Shown here one piece after another: positions 33,208 through 41,702 of a stretch of DNA of 64,000 nucleotides. The stretch spans positions 1-64,000 of the forward strand of contig JAIOPL010000013.1 in NCBI GenBank assembly GCA_021413925.1. Reading direction: 5' to 3'. The stretch's first letter is position 1; every line of letters begins with the position of its first letter. Both the position numbers and the translations under genes were made by a program. This DNA comes from Verrucomicrobiota bacterium (GTDB lineage Bacteria; Verrucomicrobiota; Verrucomicrobiia; Chthoniobacterales; UBA6821). The notes below the pieces were generated by a model. That model did no database searches. It was not told the DNA's origin and saw only the letters and a program-made list of their open reading frames with translations.

Positions 33208-34346
33208 AGAAACGAGTCGTCGTCCTTGGGGCTACCGGCTCCATCGGCGAGAGTACCCTGCGCGTGGCGCGCGCCCTGTCTGATAAGATCGAGATTGTTG
33301 GCATCTCCGGCGGACAAAATGTGCATCGCCTCCTGGAAATCGCTCGCGAGTTTCCCGCCGCCAGGATTTGCGCGGGGGATGAGTTGGGGGCGGCCGCACT
33401 CCGCTCCAACCTGCCGGGACGCGAGGTTCTGCATGGGGCGGATGGCCTCGAGACTCTAGCCGCAATGCCGGGGGCTGATCTTGTGCTGGTCGCAATCGTG
33501 GGCACGGCGGGACTGAAGCCCGCTCTTCGCGCCCTGGAAACCGACAAAGATTTGGCAGTCGCTAGCAAGGAGATCCTGGTCATGGCCGGTGAGCAGGTAA
33601 TGGCGACAGCACAGCGGACGGGAGGCAGGGTTCTCCCCGTCGACAGCGAGCACAATGCGGTCTTCCAATGCCTCGAAGGACAAGACCTCTCAACCGTGAA
33701 GCGGCTGATTCTGACCTGCTCGGGAGGGCCCTTCCGCAAAGCTTCTGCGACGGATCTGGCCTCAGTCACCCCCGAGCAGGCACTGCGTCACCCGACCTGG
33801 TCGATGGGTCGGAAGATCTCGATCGACTCGGCAACCCTCTTCAACAAGGGACTAGAAATGATCGAGGCGCGTTGGCTCTTCAACATCCCGATGGAGAAGA
33901 TCGACGTGGTGATCCACCCGCAGAGCATCGTCCACTCGATGGTGGAGTTTGTGGACGGCTCGATCATGGCCCAGATGAGCTCGACCGACATGGCGCTGCC
34001 GATCCAGTACGCGCTCACCTATCCCGAGCGCTTTGCCGGCCCCTGCACACCGCTCGATCTGACGAAAGTAGGTCGTCTTGATTTCGAAGAGCCCAGAGCC
34101 GATCTCTTCCCCGCTCTAGAGCTAGCACGCCGTGCCGGAATAGCAGGCGGAACGCTCCCGGCCGTGCTGAATGCCGCGAATGAGTCGGCCGTGGAGGCTT
34201 TCCTTGCCGGACGACTCAGCTTCACCGGCATCTGGGAAAGCGTGGCACGGGCCATGGATGAAGTGCCTTTCGTGCAGCATCCGACTCTGGATGAACTGAT
34301 CGATGCGGACACGGCGGCTAGGGCCGCTGTGGGTTATGGGGAATAG
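33204..34346 (+). CDS. dxr: 1-deoxy-D-xylulose 5-phosphate reductoisomerase
   Basis: The 380-residue protein has an NADPH-binding start (VVVLGATGSIGESTLRVARA), VASKEILVMAGEQV, the metal site VDSEHNAVFQCLEG and the loop SCSGG-like LTCSGGPFRK. It commits carbon to the methylerythritol phosphate isoprenoid route. It is translationally coupled to cdsA. Confidence 0.96.
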   Translation: MKKRVVVLGATGSIGESTLRVARALSDKIEIVGISGGQNVHRLLEIAREFPAARICAGDELGAAALRSNLPGREVLHGADGLETLAAMPGADLVLVAIVGTAGLKPALRALETDKDLAVASKEILVMAGEQVMATAQRTGGRVLPVDSEHNAVFQCLEGQDLSTVKRLILTCSGGPFRKASATDLASVTPEQALRHPTWSMGRKISIDSATLFNKGLEMIEARWLFNIPMEKIDVVIHPQSIVHSMVEFVDGSIMAQMSSTDMALPIQYALTYPERFAGPCTPLDLTKVGRLDFEEPRADLFPALELARRAGIAGGTLPAVLNAANESAVEAFLAGRLSFTGIWESVARAMDEVPFVQHPTLDELIDADTAARAAVGYGE

Positions 34347-34375
34347 GTAATCGGGAATGGGGTAATCGCAACGAG

Positions 34376-34470
34376 GCTGTTAGGCTGAAGACTGTTAGAC
34401 TATTCGGAAATTCAACCACCGTGCGTTTTGCGGCGGCAGTCCTTCATCATTCATCCTTCTGACTTCATCC
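34376..34470. repeat. Octamer array followed by a TTCATCC heptamer array after dxr
   Basis: A short ACTGTTAG-family array lies at 34376-34406. Four heptamers (TTCATCA, TTCATCC, TTCTGAC, TTCATCC) occupy 34443-34470 just before the terminator. Confidence 0.75.
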
Positions 34471-34473
34471 TTA

Positions 34474-34509
34474 AATAAAAGCCCCGCGCCGTTTCCGGAG
34501 CGGGGCTTT
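34474..34509. terminator. Bidirectional terminator between dxr and sodB
   Basis: GCCCCGC at 34481 pairs with GCGGGGC at 34500; A-rich sequence on the left and TTT on the right give U-tracts on both strands. The better U-tract is on the minus strand, for sodB. Confidence 0.85.
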
Positions 34510-34538
34510 CTAAAGGTGTTGATTTTGGTTCAGGGCTA

Positions 34539-34593
34539 GGCGTCGCAAGCGATGCCGTAGCAAAACCTACGGCGAGCGCGCAGCAACGACGCC
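34539..34593. repeat. Nested palindrome GGCGTCG...GCCGTAG/CTACGGC...CGACGCC
   Basis: An outer perfect 7-bp stem (GGCGTCG/CGACGCC) encloses an inner perfect stem GCCGTAG/CTACGGC with a 6-base loop. The inner stem and the following GCGAGCGCG are shared with the hairpin at 26505 (GCGACCGCG there). It lies between the terminator and sodB. Confidence 0.75.
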
Positions 34594-34608
34594 CTGGGCC
34601 AAAAGGAA

Positions 34609-35223
34609 CTACTTCAACGCGGTCTGATAGTTCTGCTCGGCATGATCCCAGTTGACCACGTTCCACCAGGCCTTGAGATAATCGGGGCGGCGGTTCTGAT
34701 AGTGGAGGTAATAGGCATGCTCCCAGACGTCGTTGGCGATCACTGGCTTATTACCATCCATGTAGGGGCTGTCCTGGTTGGGCAAGGAGATGATCTCCAG
34801 CTGGCCCTGCTTATTCACGATGAGCCAGGCGAACCCGCTGCCGAATCGTTTGACACCGGCCTCTTCGAACTTGGCCTTGAACTCGTCAAAGCTGCCGAAG
34901 GCCTTGGTGATGGCCTCGGCAAGTTTGCCGACAGGTGCTCCTCCCTTGCCTGGTCCCATGATCTCCCAGAAGAAGGTGTGGTTGGAGTGACCGCCGCCGT
35001 TGTTGCGGACGGCCGGGCGGATTGCCTCTGGAACCGCGGAGAGATCTGCGATCAGTTCATTCACCGGCTTGGCGGCAAGCTCGGGATGATCCTTGAGGGC
35101 GTTGTTGAGGTTATTGATATAAGCAGCGTGATGCTTATCGTGATGGATCTCCATCGTGCGCGCATCGATGTGCGGCTCGAGGGCGTCGAAAGCGTAGGGA
35201 AGAGGAGGCAGCGTGTAGGACAT
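34609..35223 (-). CDS. sodB: Superoxide dismutase, Fe/Mn type
   Basis: The 204-residue protein has the metal ligands in order: His27 region ([20 protein letters not shown]), His in the FFWEIMGP-preceding helix, and the C-terminal [19 protein letters not shown]. It disproportionates superoxide in the cytoplasm. Fe versus Mn cannot be decided. A monocistronic gene with its own terminator. Confidence 0.95.
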   Translation of the reverse strand: MSYTLPPLPYAFDALEPHIDARTMEIHHDKHHAAYINNLNNALKDHPELAAKPVNELIADLSAVPEAIRPAVRNNGGGHSNHTFFWEIMGPGKGGAPVGKLAEAITKAFGSFDEFKAKFEEAGVKRFGSGFAWLIVNKQGQLEIISLPNQDSPYMDGNKPVIANDVWEHAYYLHYQNRRPDYLKAWWNVVNWDHAEQNYQTALK

Positions 35224-35271
35224 AGGTCTGCATCATGCCTCCGTCACCCAATTCCATACAAGCAGGATCTC

Positions 35272-35290
35272 CTTCCAACGTAATTGGAAG
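35272..35290. promoter_or_regulatory. CTTCCAA/TTGGAAG inverted repeat upstream of sodB
   Basis: A perfect 7-bp inverted repeat with a 5-bp centre lies 49 bp before the sodB start. It has no T-run on the minus strand, so it is more like a protein binding site than a terminator for the reductase gene. Confidence 0.35.
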
Positions 35291-35313
35291 TCCATCCAGT
35301 TCTATTGAACGCC

Positions 35314-36459
35314 CTAGTAGACGTCTTTCCTGTAGCGCTTCGACTTCTTCAGCTCCTCGACATAGGCGGCGGCCTCCTCAGGGGACTTGCCTCCAGCCTT
35401 CTCGACCACCTGATGAAGGGCGGTGTCGACATCCTTGGCCATGCGCGATGCATCGCCACAGATATAGAAATAGCCACCCTGCTCAAGCCATGCGAAGAGT
35501 TCCTCAGCCTCCTCCAGCATGCGGTGCTGGACATAAACCTTCTCGGCCTGATCGCGTGAGAAGGCGGTTGAGAGTTTGTGGAGGACACCCTCCTTCTGCC
35601 AGGCCTCCAGCTCCTCGCGGTAGAGGAAGTCGGTGGCGGATTTCTGATCGCCGAAGAAGAGCCAATTCTTGCCCGTGGCGCCGGTGGCTTTCCTTTCCTG
35701 AAGGAAGGCCATGAAGGGTGCGATTCCCGTGCCGGGGCCGACCATGATCGCATGGGTCGAAGGATCCTCGGGAACGCGGAAGTGCTTGGCCGTATGGACG
35801 AAGACGGGAACGGGTACATTGTCCGCACGGTCGGAAAGGAAGGTCGAGCAGACACCCTCTCGCTTTCGGCCATGGGTCTCGTAGCGAACCGCTGCCACGG
35901 TGAGATGAACCTCCGAGGGATTGGCCTTCTGCGACGAGGCGATCGAGTAGAGACGTGGCTGCAGCTTGCGCAGGCACTTCACGAATTCCTCTGGCGTAAA
36001 CTTGGCAGCGGGATGAGCCAGCAGGGGATCGATCACCTCGCGCCCCGCGACATAGGCCTCGAGTTCAGCCCGTCCCTCCGGGGTCGTCATCGGGATAAAG
36101 TGGGCTGCCGTAGGATCCTTCTCCGCGATGGCAGCTAGGAGTTTCTTGTCCTTCTCGGTGATCACATAGCTGCGGGTCAGGGCCTCGCGGATCGTGATTG
36201 TGTTCCCATTCGGATCCGTCACCTCTTCCTCACCACTGAAACCGAGAACGCCGAGGATCTCCTCGACAAGTACGGGATTGTTCGTCGGGAACACACCGAG
36301 CGAATCGCCGACCTCGTAGGCGAGTCCCGAATCCGCGAGATCGATCTCGAAGTGGCGGGTGTCCTTGGCCGACCCCGGGCCAGTGAGGCTGCGGTTCGTC
36401 TTGAGCTTCGCGGGAAAGGGATTCTTGCGGGAATAGAGTGCGGTTGGATCGGCGGACAT
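35314..36459 (-). CDS. cysJ: CysJ-like sulfite reductase flavoprotein without flavodoxin domain
   Basis: The 381-residue protein holds the FAD- and NADPH-binding modules of the cytochrome P450 reductase family: YEVGDSLGVFPTN, PRLYSIASS (FAD), GVCSTFL, GPGTGIAPFMAFLQER (NADPH) and YFYICGDASRMAKDVD. The N-terminal flavodoxin domain of CysJ is missing, so electrons must pass directly or through another carrier. The partner haemoprotein is not in the window. Confidence 0.8.
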   Translation of the reverse strand: MSADPTALYSRKNPFPAKLKTNRSLTGPGSAKDTRHFEIDLADSGLAYEVGDSLGVFPTNNPVLVEEILGVLGFSGEEEVTDPNGNTITIREALTRSYVITEKDKKLLAAIAEKDPTAAHFIPMTTPEGRAELEAYVAGREVIDPLLAHPAAKFTPEEFVKCLRKLQPRLYSIASSQKANPSEVHLTVAAVRYETHGRKREGVCSTFLSDRADNVPVPVFVHTAKHFRVPEDPSTHAIMVGPGTGIAPFMAFLQERKATGATGKNWLFFGDQKSATDFLYREELEAWQKEGVLHKLSTAFSRDQAEKVYVQHRMLEEAEELFAWLEQGGYFYICGDASRMAKDVDTALHQVVEKAGGKSPEEAAAYVEELKKSKRYRKDVY

Positions 36460-36543
36460 CGGTTCAGAATAAAAGGTTGGAGGTTGGGTTCAAGTCAACA
36501 GAGAGCAAAAGACGCGCCAAAAGGCCTCATCTCTCGGCTTTGT

Positions 36544-37614
36544 TCATCGAAGGGAGACATTGCTCAGCAGTTGGAACAGCGGCTCGTTGATGAAGAAGTT
36601 GGTTTTCCCCCTCTTTTCCTTGCGGAGGAGTCCCTCGGTGACCAACAGCTCCAGATATTTCGAAGCGGTGACGCGCGAGATACCGAGCTCCTTCTCCACG
36701 AACTCGATCTTCGTGTAGGGATGGCGGAAGAGATTGTTGAGCAGATCCTGCGAATAGATTTTCTCCAGTCGGCTCCGGATCTTCACTTTCGTCTCCTGCA
36801 TGAGCGCGCGCAACGACTTCACCAGCGCGATTTCGCTACGGGCCGTCATCGAGACGCCTCGGATCATATAGAGGCACCAATCCTTCCAGAGTCCCTTCTC
36901 ACGCGTCTCCTGCAGCAGCCTGTAGTATTCACCCTTCGTAGTGGTGATATATCGACTCAGGTAGAGTACCGGCAGATCAAGGAGACCCTCCTTCTGGAGG
37001 ATCAACAAATTCAGGATGCGGCCGGTCCTGCCGTTTCCGTCATAGAACGGATGAATGCTCTCGAACTGATGATGCGCGATCGCCATACGAAGGATTGGAT
37101 TCAGATCATCCTCCGCATGAAGAAAGTCAATCAGGTTGTTCATTAGAGATTCCACCTCCGCAGCACTTTGTGGCGGCTCGTAGACGATCCTTCCCGATGC
37201 AGGGTTCTTCAGAACGGTACCCGGCAGTTTTCTTAGACCCGCCTTCTTCGGCTCGATCCGTGTCTGGACATCCAGCAGCGTTTTCAGACGGATCAGGCCG
37301 CTCTTACGCACCTCCTCGAAACCCCCCTGTAGCGCCTCGACATAGTAGCGCACCTCCTTCACGGAACCGTTCGCCGATTCCTCCTCACGATCAGCGAAGA
37401 TCTCATCATGGGTCGTGATGATGTTCTCGATCTCCGAGCTGTCCTTCGCCTCTTGGATCGAGAGGGTACTGATCAGTATCGCCTGATTAGGAAGGGTTTC
37501 GCAGAGCCCTTTGAGCTCGGCAAGGTGGCGCTCCGCCTCGGCAATAGCCATCCACACTTCGCGACTATCAAGTAGCGAGAGGTCCAGAATGGGCAGAGGG
37601 GATAGAGAGGACAT
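36544..37614 (-). CDS. Fic/DOC family protein, second copy
   Basis: The 356-residue class II Fic protein has the inhibitory motif SSEIEN (Ser59 to Asn64), the catalytic HPFYDGNGRTGR and a C-terminal winged helix (EFVEKELGISRVTASKYLEL, LVTEGLLRKEKRGK). It has the same architecture as the protein at 19.5 kb but limited sequence similarity, and no comparable operator palindromes were seen upstream. Likely function is AMPylation of a cytoplasmic target. Confidence 0.92.
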   Translation of the reverse strand: MSSLSPLPILDLSLLDSREVWMAIAEAERHLAELKGLCETLPNQAILISTLSIQEAKDSSEIENIITTHDEIFADREEESANGSVKEVRYYVEALQGGFEEVRKSGLIRLKTLLDVQTRIEPKKAGLRKLPGTVLKNPASGRIVYEPPQSAAEVESLMNNLIDFLHAEDDLNPILRMAIAHHQFESIHPFYDGNGRTGRILNLLILQKEGLLDLPVLYLSRYITTTKGEYYRLLQETREKGLWKDWCLYMIRGVSMTARSEIALVKSLRALMQETKVKIRSRLEKIYSQDLLNNLFRHPYTKIEFVEKELGISRVTASKYLELLVTEGLLRKEKRGKTNFFINEPLFQLLSNVSLR

Positions 37615-37715
37615 AGAAAGAAATCATCATAATCTTAATACGTTCCTGGAAACGCGCAAAGAAATAGCGTTTTTTTATGCGTGAAAATGCGTTCATGCAA
37701 AGAAAAAGGGGCTTT

Positions 37716-39062
37716 TCAGTTAGCTTTTCCCAACTCCTCTAAGAGAATCTTATTCATGCGGATGCCGCCGAGGAAGTTCTCGACAAGCATGTTCTCGTCC
37801 GGCGAGTGGATGCGGGAGTCTGGATTCGCTAAGCCCAGGAGGTAGGAATCGACACCGAGGATTTCCTTCAGCGTGGCCAAGATAGGGATGCTGCCACCGT
37901 CCCGCAGAAGCAGGGGCTCCGAACCGAAGGCGCCGGCAAGGGCCTTTCGGGCGGCCAGCCCGTCCGGGGAATTCGGATCGGACTGGTAGGAGGCGCCTGC
38001 GTGTCCGGTGATGATTTCCAGCAGAACGCCCGGAGGAGTCTGATTGCGGAGATATTCCTCGGCTGCCGCGAGAATCACGGCCGGATCCTGATCGGCGACC
38101 AGTCGGAAGGTGAGTTTGGCAAAGGCTTCTTTTGGCAGGACCGTTTTGGTTCCGGCCCCCTGGTAGCCGCCACCAATGCCGTTCACCTCGGCTGTCGGAC
38201 GCGCTCCAATGCGCTCGATGGTCGTGAAGTCCTTTTCTCCGAAGAGCTCAGCAACCCCGGCAAGCTCCTTGATCGCTTCGTCGCCGCCGGATGCCTTTTC
38301 CAAGCTGGCAGCGGCTTCGCGTTCCCAAGGCTCAAGCGGTCGTACGGCGTCATAGAAACCGGGAATACGAACGCGTCCCTCGGCATCATGGAGAGAGGCC
38401 AGCAGGCGAGCCACCACTGTGGCGGGATTCGCCACAGCACCTCCGAAAAGACCGCTGTGGAGGTCGCGGGCCGGACCGCGGACGATGAGCTCCATCGCGG
38501 CAATACCACGCAGGGCATAGGTGAGGGCAGGCTTGTTGCCCGGCGCCATCGCGGTGTCTGAGATCGCAACCAAATCGCAGGCGAGTTCTTCCCTATGCTC
38601 CCGCAGGAAGTCAGCGAGATTAGGGCTTCCAATCTCCTCCTCGCCCTCGATCAGGAAGATGACATTGACGGGCAGGGAGCCTTTTTCGCGGAGTGTCTCG
38701 CCCACCCCGAGGATATGAGCGAGGATCTGCCCTTTGTTATCAGCGGAGCCGCGGGCATAGATGCGACCTTCCTCAATGCGGGGCTCGAAGGGCGGCGTGG
38801 TCCACCCCTCCAGCGGATCGGGCGGCTGCACGTCGTAGTGGCCGTAGATCAGTACAGTCCGCTTCTGCGGATCGCGCGGGGTCGAAGCGACGACGACGGG
38901 AGACCCGGATGTGGGATGAACGGTCGCAGTCAGCCCTATCGCCGTGAGTTTTTCGCTCAGCCACTCGGCACAGGCCTCTAGATCCGGAGCATGTTCCGGC
39001 TGCGTGGAGATGCTGGGAAAGCGTAGGAAGGATTTTAACTCTTCCAGCGGATCCATGGGCAA
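37716..39062 (-). CDS. M20-family metallopeptidase (dipeptidase)
   Basis: The 448-residue protein has the di-zinc site signatures VLIYGHYDVQPPDPLEGW, GSADNKGQ, IEGEEEIGSPNL with the catalytic Glu pair, and GGSIPI near the C-terminus. It matches the carnosinase-like dipeptidase branch of M20. It lies 5 bp after nuoG and is probably transcribed with it, though a functional link is not evident. Confidence 0.92.
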   Translation of the reverse strand: MPMDPLEELKSFLRFPSISTQPEHAPDLEACAEWLSEKLTAIGLTATVHPTSGSPVVVASTPRDPQKRTVLIYGHYDVQPPDPLEGWTTPPFEPRIEEGRIYARGSADNKGQILAHILGVGETLREKGSLPVNVIFLIEGEEEIGSPNLADFLREHREELACDLVAISDTAMAPGNKPALTYALRGIAAMELIVRGPARDLHSGLFGGAVANPATVVARLLASLHDAEGRVRIPGFYDAVRPLEPWEREAAASLEKASGGDEAIKELAGVAELFGEKDFTTIERIGARPTAEVNGIGGGYQGAGTKTVLPKEAFAKLTFRLVADQDPAVILAAAEEYLRNQTPPGVLLEIITGHAGASYQSDPNSPDGLAARKALAGAFGSEPLLLRDGGSIPILATLKEILGVDSYLLGLANPDSRIHSPDENMLVENFLGGIRMNKILLEELGKAN

Positions 39063-39067
39063 AATGA

Positions 39068-40732
39068 TCAGGCTTTCAGCGTGACGCCGAGGTCACCGAT
39101 CTTGCCGAAGTTCAGGCCGGAAAGTGCGGGCGTGGCTGCTGCCATCTGCTTGAAAAGTTCCTCAAGGGAAGAGGCCCCTTCGGCTCCCAGAGCCTTCAGC
39201 AGGTCGCTCAGAATTTCCCAATCATCGCGGGCATGGCCGGGCGCCGTGAGGGCGCGGTTGAGGCGCTGGAGACGGCCGTTGATATTCACCATCGATCCGC
39301 GCTTTTCCGCGGAGGCACTGCCGGGAAGGACGACCTTCGAGAATTTGAGCCCGTCATTCGGCAGGATATCGAGCGTCACGAGTGAGGAGAGCTTGCTCAG
39401 ATCAATCTCGCTAAGGCCGCAATGAAGAGGGTTCTCGCCGAGTACTACGAGAGAGGTGATCTTGCCGGAGGCGATGCCTGCCACGATCTCGGGTAGGCGG
39501 GAGCCCGGAGCGGAGCCGGTCACACCGAGCAGCTGGGCACCCCGGGTGTTCGGATTACCATCATCGGAGACAAGGAATCCATCGCCCTTCTGCGCACGTG
39601 GGCGGATGTCGATCAGCTCAGCTCCGAGGGTCTTGGCGAGACGGCTTGCCAGGAAAAGCTCCTCATTGGTCATGCGGCCCGAGGCAATAATTGCGGTCGA
39701 GGCACCGGCCTGGCCCTTAAGCGATTCGGCGGCGGCGGTAACGGCATCCTTCCAGCGGACGGATCCTCCGTTCACAAGGGGCTCCTTGAGGCGATCCTCG
39801 CGGTGGATGTAGGTATAATTCAACCTATGGGAATCGGGCAGCCAGAAGGCATTCACGGCCTCGTTCTCACGTGGGGTGATGCGGTGGACTTTGTTCTCAC
39901 GGCTGCCGATCAGGATGTTGCTGCCAGTGCCGCAGTTCGTGTCGATGGTCTTGGTCTCCTTGAGGAACCAGACGCGCATCTTGAAGCGGAAGTCCTTGGA
40001 GGTCAGCGCGCCGACCGGGCAGATGTCGACGGTATTGAGCGAGTAGTTGCTGTCGAGGCGCTTGCCGGGATGGACGGTCAGCGTGGTGTGACCACCGCGG
40101 TCGACAAAGCCGAGACAGTCATCCTTGGCTACCTCGTCCATGAAGCGGATGCAGCGGGAGCAGAGAATGCAGCGTTCGTCGTCGAGGACGATGCGCTCGC
40201 CGATATCGACATGCTTCGGCTTCTTGACCTTATCATCCTCGAATCGGGAGTTATCGTTACCGTATTCCACGGAGAACTCCTGTAGGCGGCACTCGCCGGC
40301 CTTGTCACAGATGGGGCAGTCGAGCGGGTGATTGATCAGGAGGAACTCCATCACACCCTTACGACACTCCTCGACAAGCGGTGAGTTAGTACGGACACCG
40401 AGCCCCTCGGAGACCTCGATGGCGCAGCAGATGGCGGGCTTCGGGCTCCAGTTGATAAGAGGCCGACCATCCTCCCCAAGCTCCGGCTTGCGATCGGGGC
40501 CCATCTTCGGAGTGCCCATCTCGATCAGGCACATGCGGCAGTTGCCGGGAGAACTCAGAGCAGGATGGTAGCAGTAATGAGGCACGTAGCTGCCTGACTT
40601 CATGCAAGCCTCGATGAGGCGGGTCCCCTTGGGAAACTGCTTCCACTCGCCATCCACCTGAACATTGATCATCGGGACGGCCTGAGCAATGTTTTCTACT
40701 GCTGGCTCTGCGGTGGTGACGGTAGCGCTCAT
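39068..40732 (-). CDS. nuoG: NADH-quinone oxidoreductase subunit G
   Basis: From ATG 40732 the product has 554 residues: a 2Fe-2S ferredoxin domain (VPHYCYHPALSSPGNCRMC), the NADH-G 4Fe-4S domain with HPLDCPICDKAGEC, and CILCSRCIRF plus CPVGALTS for further clusters. A short molybdopterin-oxidoreductase-like region follows. It is shorter than E. coli NuoG. No other nuo gene is in the window, so the complex I genes seem split. An ATG 24 codons upstream is also in frame. Confidence 0.9.
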   Translation of the reverse strand: MSATVTTAEPAVENIAQAVPMINVQVDGEWKQFPKGTRLIEACMKSGSYVPHYCYHPALSSPGNCRMCLIEMGTPKMGPDRKPELGEDGRPLINWSPKPAICCAIEVSEGLGVRTNSPLVEECRKGVMEFLLINHPLDCPICDKAGECRLQEFSVEYGNDNSRFEDDKVKKPKHVDIGERIVLDDERCILCSRCIRFMDEVAKDDCLGFVDRGGHTTLTVHPGKRLDSNYSLNTVDICPVGALTSKDFRFKMRVWFLKETKTIDTNCGTGSNILIGSRENKVHRITPRENEAVNAFWLPDSHRLNYTYIHREDRLKEPLVNGGSVRWKDAVTAAAESLKGQAGASTAIIASGRMTNEELFLASRLAKTLGAELIDIRPRAQKGDGFLVSDDGNPNTRGAQLLGVTGSAPGSRLPEIVAGIASGKITSLVVLGENPLHCGLSEIDLSKLSSLVTLDILPNDGLKFSKVVLPGSASAEKRGSMVNINGRLQRLNRALTAPGHARDDWEILSDLLKALGAEGASSLEELFKQMAAATPALSGLNFGKIGDLGVTLKA

Positions 40733-40860
40733 CGGTGTGTAAGAAATGGGTTTCCTGTGTTGGGAAAGAGAAGCATTTATGAACGCAGGGCCCTTGATGA
40801 GCAAGTAAGAAGCCCTGATTTAACAGGAGGAGATTCAAAAAGCGCCGTTCTCATCACCTC

Positions 40861-41187
40861 GCAGAGGCCATCCCTCCCCACTTTTTAGAATTTTGAGGGC
40901 TGAACGAATCCCCTTCCTGTCTCGCGGCTTGCATCCCGAATGGTTCCAGCCTAGTTTCTTACGCCTTCCTAGGATGGGTGGCAGAGTGGTCGATTGACTC
41001 GCTCGCGCCCGCTCGGCTCGCCCTACGGGTCCCGCGGTTGCGGAATCTATCCGGGCCTTTCCCAAGGCCACGTATTGCGCACGCTTGGAAAGCGTGTTTA
41101 CCTTTATCGGTAACGAGGGTTCGATCACCATCCCGCGATCAGCGGGAGAGCTTTTCTGCGAAGCCATGATGGTGCACCTCTGCTAAT
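40861..41187 (+). repeat. Tandem duplication unit of the tRNA-Ser locus (first copy)
   Basis: The stretch from GCAGAGGCCATCCCTCCCC at 40861 through the start of a tRNA-Ser is repeated almost exactly 327 bp downstream at 41188. The first 134 bp of both copies are practically identical; they differ after the D-arm. Confidence 0.9.
40972..41187 (+). pseudogene. Broken tRNA-Ser(GGA) copy with inserts in the D and T arms
   Basis: It starts GGATGGGTGGCAGAGTGG exactly like the intact gene. After GGTCGAT comes an insert of about 82 bp (40995-41076) containing hairpins (CCCTACGGG; CCGC/GCGG; GGCCTT/AAGGCC). The anticodon and variable arms then return intact. After GGGTTCGA in the T-loop a second insert of about 70 bp follows (stems CCCGC/GCGGG and CCTCTGC/GCAGAGG), ending just before ATCCCTCCCC. 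The 3' acceptor strand is missing. Confidence 0.85.
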
Positions 41188-41298
41188 GCAGAGGCCATCC
41201 CTCCCCACTTTTTAGAATTTTGAGGGCTGAACGAATCCCCTTCCTGTCTCGCGGCTTGCATCCCGAATGGTTCCAGCCTAGTTTCTTACGCCTTCCTA

Positions 41299-41385
41299 GG
41301 ATGGGTGGCAGAGTGGTCGATCGCGCACGCTTGGAAAGCGTGTTTACCTTTATCGGTAACGAGGGTTCGAATCCCTCCCCATCCG
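41299..41385 (+). tRNA. tRNA-Ser(GGA)
   Basis: The 87-base gene has acceptor GGATGGG/CCCATCC, a D-arm, anticodon stem CACGC/GCGTG with loop TTGGAAA (anticodon GGA), a long variable arm TTACCTTTATCGGTAA and a T-arm GAGGG/CCCTC around TTCGAAT. The CCA is not encoded (CGG follows). It is the only complete copy in a cluster of damaged ones. Confidence 0.95.
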
Positions 41386-41690
41386 GTTTACTTGCTCATA
41401 GAGCAACAAATTGCATTCTGAGGGATGAGAACTTCAGTTCGATCACCATGCCGCGATTAGCGGCATATAATCAATGCAAAGCCATCCCGTAGCACCTCTG
41501 CGAATGCAGAGGAAATCCCTCCCCATCCGGTTTACTTGCTCACAGAGCAACAAATTGCATTCTGAGGGATGAAGAACCTTCAGGTTCGACTGCCATGCCG
41601 CGATCAGCGGCTTCATGCTCTCAAGCAGTGATTCTGCAGAGCCTTGACGCCAGCCAAGGATAATCCCTCCCATCTCCCAGAGAATCCGCT
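41370..41690 (+). repeat. 144-bp repeats of the tRNA-Ser 3' end with hairpin inserts
   Basis: The text from AATCCCTCCCCATCCGG through GGTTTACTTGCTCA and on to TTCAGTTCGA recurs 144 bp later (41370 and 41514) with few changes. Each copy ends in GTTCGA followed by a hairpin element (ATGCCGC/GCGGCAT at 41447; a similar one at 41595). The first of these closes with CCTCTGC/GCAGAGG and rejoins AATCCCTCCCC, so the break is again in the T-loop. Confidence 0.8.
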
Positions 41691-41702
41691 AGCTTCCCAA
41701 CC

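Noticed and set aside
40995-41076. Group I or self-splicing intron in the tRNA-Ser copy
   Set aside because: The insert is only about 82 bp, and the same copy is also broken in its T-arm and lacks the acceptor 3' strand, so splicing could not restore a tRNA.
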